Source: Anopheles merus
Lineage: Eukaryota > Arthropoda > Insecta > Diptera > Culicidae
Assembly: GCF_017562075.2 (NCBI RefSeq)
Contig: NC_054081.1
Location: forward strand, 1,801,294 to 1,865,293
Direction of reading: 5' to 3'
DNA length: 64,000 bases
Part shown: positions 61,017-64,000 of the stretch, in pieces
How positions within the stretch are numbered: position 1 is the stretch's first letter
Layout: every line of letters begins with the position of its first letter
Notes under the pieces: model-generated
Told to the model about the DNA's origin: nothing
Seen by the model: the letters and a program-made list of their open reading frames with translations, nothing else
Database searches by the model: none
Translations under genes and position numbers: made by a program

Positions 61017-63335
61017 CTGCAAGCAAAACAAAAGGTGCGATGAGAAATAATATTAATCTTTCTGTGCGCTTTTTTCTTCTCTTTTTTGTGTCTTGAAATT
61101 AAATTTCTTCCCCAAAATCTCGCTCTCTTCATTTTAGAGTGTTTGCTCTCTCCACCCGCTCCTTCTTTCCTCTTCTTTGGGGCTTCTTTAGCCAAAATCG
61201 TAGCAATTTTTCACGGCAACTAATCTGTGTGGGAAAAAAACCTATTGTGTGATGTGTTTATTTCTCAAAAAAAAACCAACTCGAACCACCGAAATGGAAT
61301 GAAAAAAGCGCTGACGGCGATGGTTGAACATAGTTTAAGCAACGTAGCGCAAAGCAAAAAAATCAAATTAATGTAACGAAGTGAACGAATTAAAGAAAAA
61401 AGAAATTATGTTGCCTCTGGTCGATAGAGTTAGTTTTGCATGCGCTTCCCGATCAAAGTAAAGGGGGGGGGGGCGTTTTTCCCCATTTTTTCCTTCTTCT
61501 TCCTCTTCTAGAGAGTTCGCTGATAAATCTTAGCCAGCAGCGTGCATATAAAACCAACCAGCGGGATGTAGATTCGAGTGGAACGAATTCGTGTGCTTTG
61601 AAGCAAGATAAAAATGAGGCCAGTTAAGGTAGATTGGGTACGGCGGGCCGCAACTGTTGTGCTACGATTATGGATCCACCCGGTATCGCTTCATCGCTAT
61701 GTGCCGGTGTAGCATTGAAGTATTGAAATTTAGTTTAGGTGAAGTATAATTTACATTTTTTGTGTAATGGATGCATTTAATGAAATTTCAATGATTCTCA
61801 ACGATTAAAAACAATATTTAAAAAACTCTAACGGCCCTTTCGAAATATGCGAACATTATTCGCGAACATTATTGCCAAAAATCAATTTTATTGTTAAACA
61901 CATTAAATAAAATATCGATCAAAAATAAACTGTACGCAACGGCTCGAACTTTCGATCGCACCCCACGCACACACACAAAAAAAGAACCGTACAATTAAAA
62001 ATGACGGCACACTGGTTCCGGCGGTTCCGTGAGAGATTCGCCCCCATCCTCCACCTCCGCCCTGCGGTGGAAACAAACGACCAATCTCCTGGCGGAACGT
62101 TTCCCCGTCGGTGCAAATCATAACCTAAATTAATTAGTAATCGTCCCCCTTTCCCCCAATTCCATATCCCCGCGTTTCGGCATTACTCTTTCCTTTCCTA
62201 TTTGTGGCCAGGGAAACCGAACCGAACCGGGCTCGGGGAGAGAGGGGGGGGGGGGGCAAATCAAACAAACTAGAATGGGAGTGCGTTAAAGGCAAAATCT
62301 GCTTTACATACAACACCGTGCATAATTGTGTTTAATAAACTGGGTGTACCGTGTAGGCGCAGCAAACAAACAACAAAAAAGGCTTCCTACTTCCCCCGGG
62401 ACGGATTTGCGCCACAAGAGATAATTTAGTTTTTTTTTCGAAAAACATGTTTTCATTGCTTTACTTCAGCGATATCTACTTTTTACACACAAAAGGTACA
62501 AAGGTAAATTATGTTGAAAAGTATATTTTTGAAACATTTTGCCACCTTTTTTCTCTTCAATTTGTCCTACATATATTTCACATTTTTATACGAATTGTTC
62601 GAGCCGTTTCAACAGCTACAAAGGTGCGTGTGAGGTGCAAACATTGTGACACGCTCTCCAATATTGGTGCCTAAGAGGTTATCTCGTTAGACATTCTTCA
62701 ATGCTTAACCATTATCCAGTTGGAATGATGCCACAAAGTAAGCTCGAAAGTTTATCGAAGAAGGGCGCTGTGCAACTGCTCGAGCACTGCAATTAAATTT
62801 ACGCAAATCATTCACGACCCGTTGCTCCCAACGCGTGTGCCCAAAAGAGGGGGGTGAATGCACATTCCTGACCATTGTCGTTCGGAGAGGTGTGGTGCGG
62901 AATCGCAGCCACCAAGCATCTCCTACCAACTGGCCCCAGCTGGGTGGGTTGAAGTCATAGCGGGCAAACGAACGTTTTTAAAGTGTTTACTTGCCGTCAC
63001 CCCTCGCTTTTTCGCCTCGAGGCATGACTTCAGGTGCGCAAAGGCGGGATGTTAGTGCATGTGAGCGATAATGCCAGCCCATACGCGAGAGGGTTGTACA
63101 AGATAAGGGTGGGCCTTTGAGAAGTGTGGCTGTTGAGATGATTCACACCCTACATCCACCCCGCCCAGCGCATCCGTCCATCGCAGGGCTGGCGCTTTTC
63201 GGCTCCAGCCACATTTGTGTATGTGTGTATGTCCCCGCCCGTGCGTGCGTGCGTGTAGTGGGGGAGGGATGATTCATCCGCAATACAATCGCGCACGCCG
63301 TGGATGGAATTTAGTGGTGGGAGCTCGGAATCGGA
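61017..63335 (-). other. Rip11 upstream intron (or 5' flank), no exon seen
   Basis: AT-rich unique sequence follows upstream of the C2 exon. I looked on the minus strand for a short exon encoding the expected C2 start (Trp-Ser-Pro-Thr-like followed by Val/Thr alternation) and did not find one, so the first coding exon is probably outside the window. Confidence 0.45.
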
Positions 63336-64000
63336 CCTACCCGATTCCGATTCCGTGTTCGGAATCAATTCCGGAGCCGATTCTGGAGCCGATTCCGGAG
63401 CTGATTCCTGAGTCAATTCCAGAGCCGATTCTGGAGCTGATTCCAGAGCTAATTCCGGAGTAGATTCCGGAGCTGAATCCAGAGTCGATTCCGGTGCCGA
63501 TTCTGAAGCCGATTCCGAAGCTGATTCCGGAGTCGATTCCAGAGCCGATTCCGGAGCTGATTCCTGAGTCAATTCCAGAGCCGATTCTGGAGCCGATTCT
63601 GGAGCCGATTCCGGAGCTGATTCCGGAGTAGATTCCAAAGCCGATTCCGGAGCCGATTCCGGAGCCGATTCCGGAGCCGATTCCGGAGCCGATTCCGGAG
63701 CCGATTCTGGAGCAGATTCCGGAGCCGATTCCGGAGCTGATTCCGGAGCCGATTCCGGATTCCGGAGCCAATTCCGAAGCCGTTTCCGGAGCTGATTCCT
63801 GAGTCAATTTCTGAGTCAATTCCAGAGCCAATTCCCGAGTCGATTCCGGAGTCGGTTCCTGAGTCAATTCCAGAGCCGATTCTCGTTAGATTCCAGATTC
63901 TGGAGTCGATTTGGAGTCGATTACGGAGCTGATTCCGGAGCTGATTCCGGAGTCGATTCCGGAGCTGATTCCGGAGTCGATTTCGGAGCTGATTCCGGAG
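63336..64000. repeat. 6/12-bp minisatellite, continues off the right edge
   Basis: About 660 bp are built from CCGGAG and C(C/T)GATT hexamers, typically combining as CCGGAGCCGATT or CCGGAGCTGATT, with GTCGATT and CAATT variants. The 3n unit length leaves frames open on the minus strand (Glu-Ser-Ala-Pro and Gly-Ile-Gly-Ser repeats). These have no start context or flanking coding sequence. Confidence 0.93.

Noticed and set aside
63150..63867. Glu-Ser-Ala-Pro and Gly-Ile-Gly-Ser repeat frames
   Set aside because: Period-3 minisatellite with no start context or flanking coding sequence.
1..64000. CRISPR arrays, bacterial operons, rRNA
   Set aside because: Introns, splice signals and microsatellites show a eukaryotic genome. 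The repeats have no CRISPR repeat-spacer structure.

Overview
Single-copy protein similarities and base composition identify this window as insect genomic DNA, most likely from a mosquito and probably Anopheles. The coding exons are very GC-rich at third positions, and the non-coding DNA is crowded with CA/TG, GA/CT and poly-G/C tracts. Three protein-coding genes can be supported, two of them only partly inside the window. Most of the remaining long open frames are antisense or repeat shadows.

Layout. (1) 1-24681, minus strand: the 5' part of ovo/shavenbaby. A predicted 5' UTR exon (24467-24681) and an exon carrying the start codon (22243-22623) are followed by a 20-kb intron (2225-22242). 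A long low-complexity exon (2224 down to the left edge) comes next. The zinc fingers must lie beyond the left edge. (2) 5876-7111, plus strand: a complete single-exon class A GPCR that matches the RYamide receptor family. It is nested antisense inside the big ovo intron. (3) 24.7-58.4 kb: about 34 kb with no convincing gene, upstream of ovo and downstream of Rip11. It probably holds ovo regulatory DNA. It includes TAAT-rich blocks, one perfect OVO-type site and a CTCF-like site near the Rip11 end. (4) 59100-61016, minus strand: the last three coding exons of a class I Rab11-family interacting protein (Rip11), from within the C2 domain to the C-terminal Rab11-binding domain. (5) 63336-64000: a minisatellite of 6/12-bp units running off the right edge.

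The most unusual signal is a short interspersed motif, GGTTCGTCGC. It has 15 perfect copies and 5 one-mismatch copies on both strands, against roughly 0.1 perfect copies expected by chance. In at least six places it is followed after 14-22 bp by a second conserved block, TCTTTCGTT. I do not recognise it as a known element. A 206-bp MITE with long inverted repeats, a tRNA-like SINE remnant, a 472-bp interrupted CA array and a diverged tandem duplication carrying the bipartite motif are also present.

The three genes show no obvious shared pathway. ovo/svb is an epidermal and germline transcription factor, the RYamide receptor a neuropeptide GPCR, and Rip11 a Rab11 trafficking effector. Their interest lies in the nesting and in the large putative regulatory domain between ovo and Rip11.
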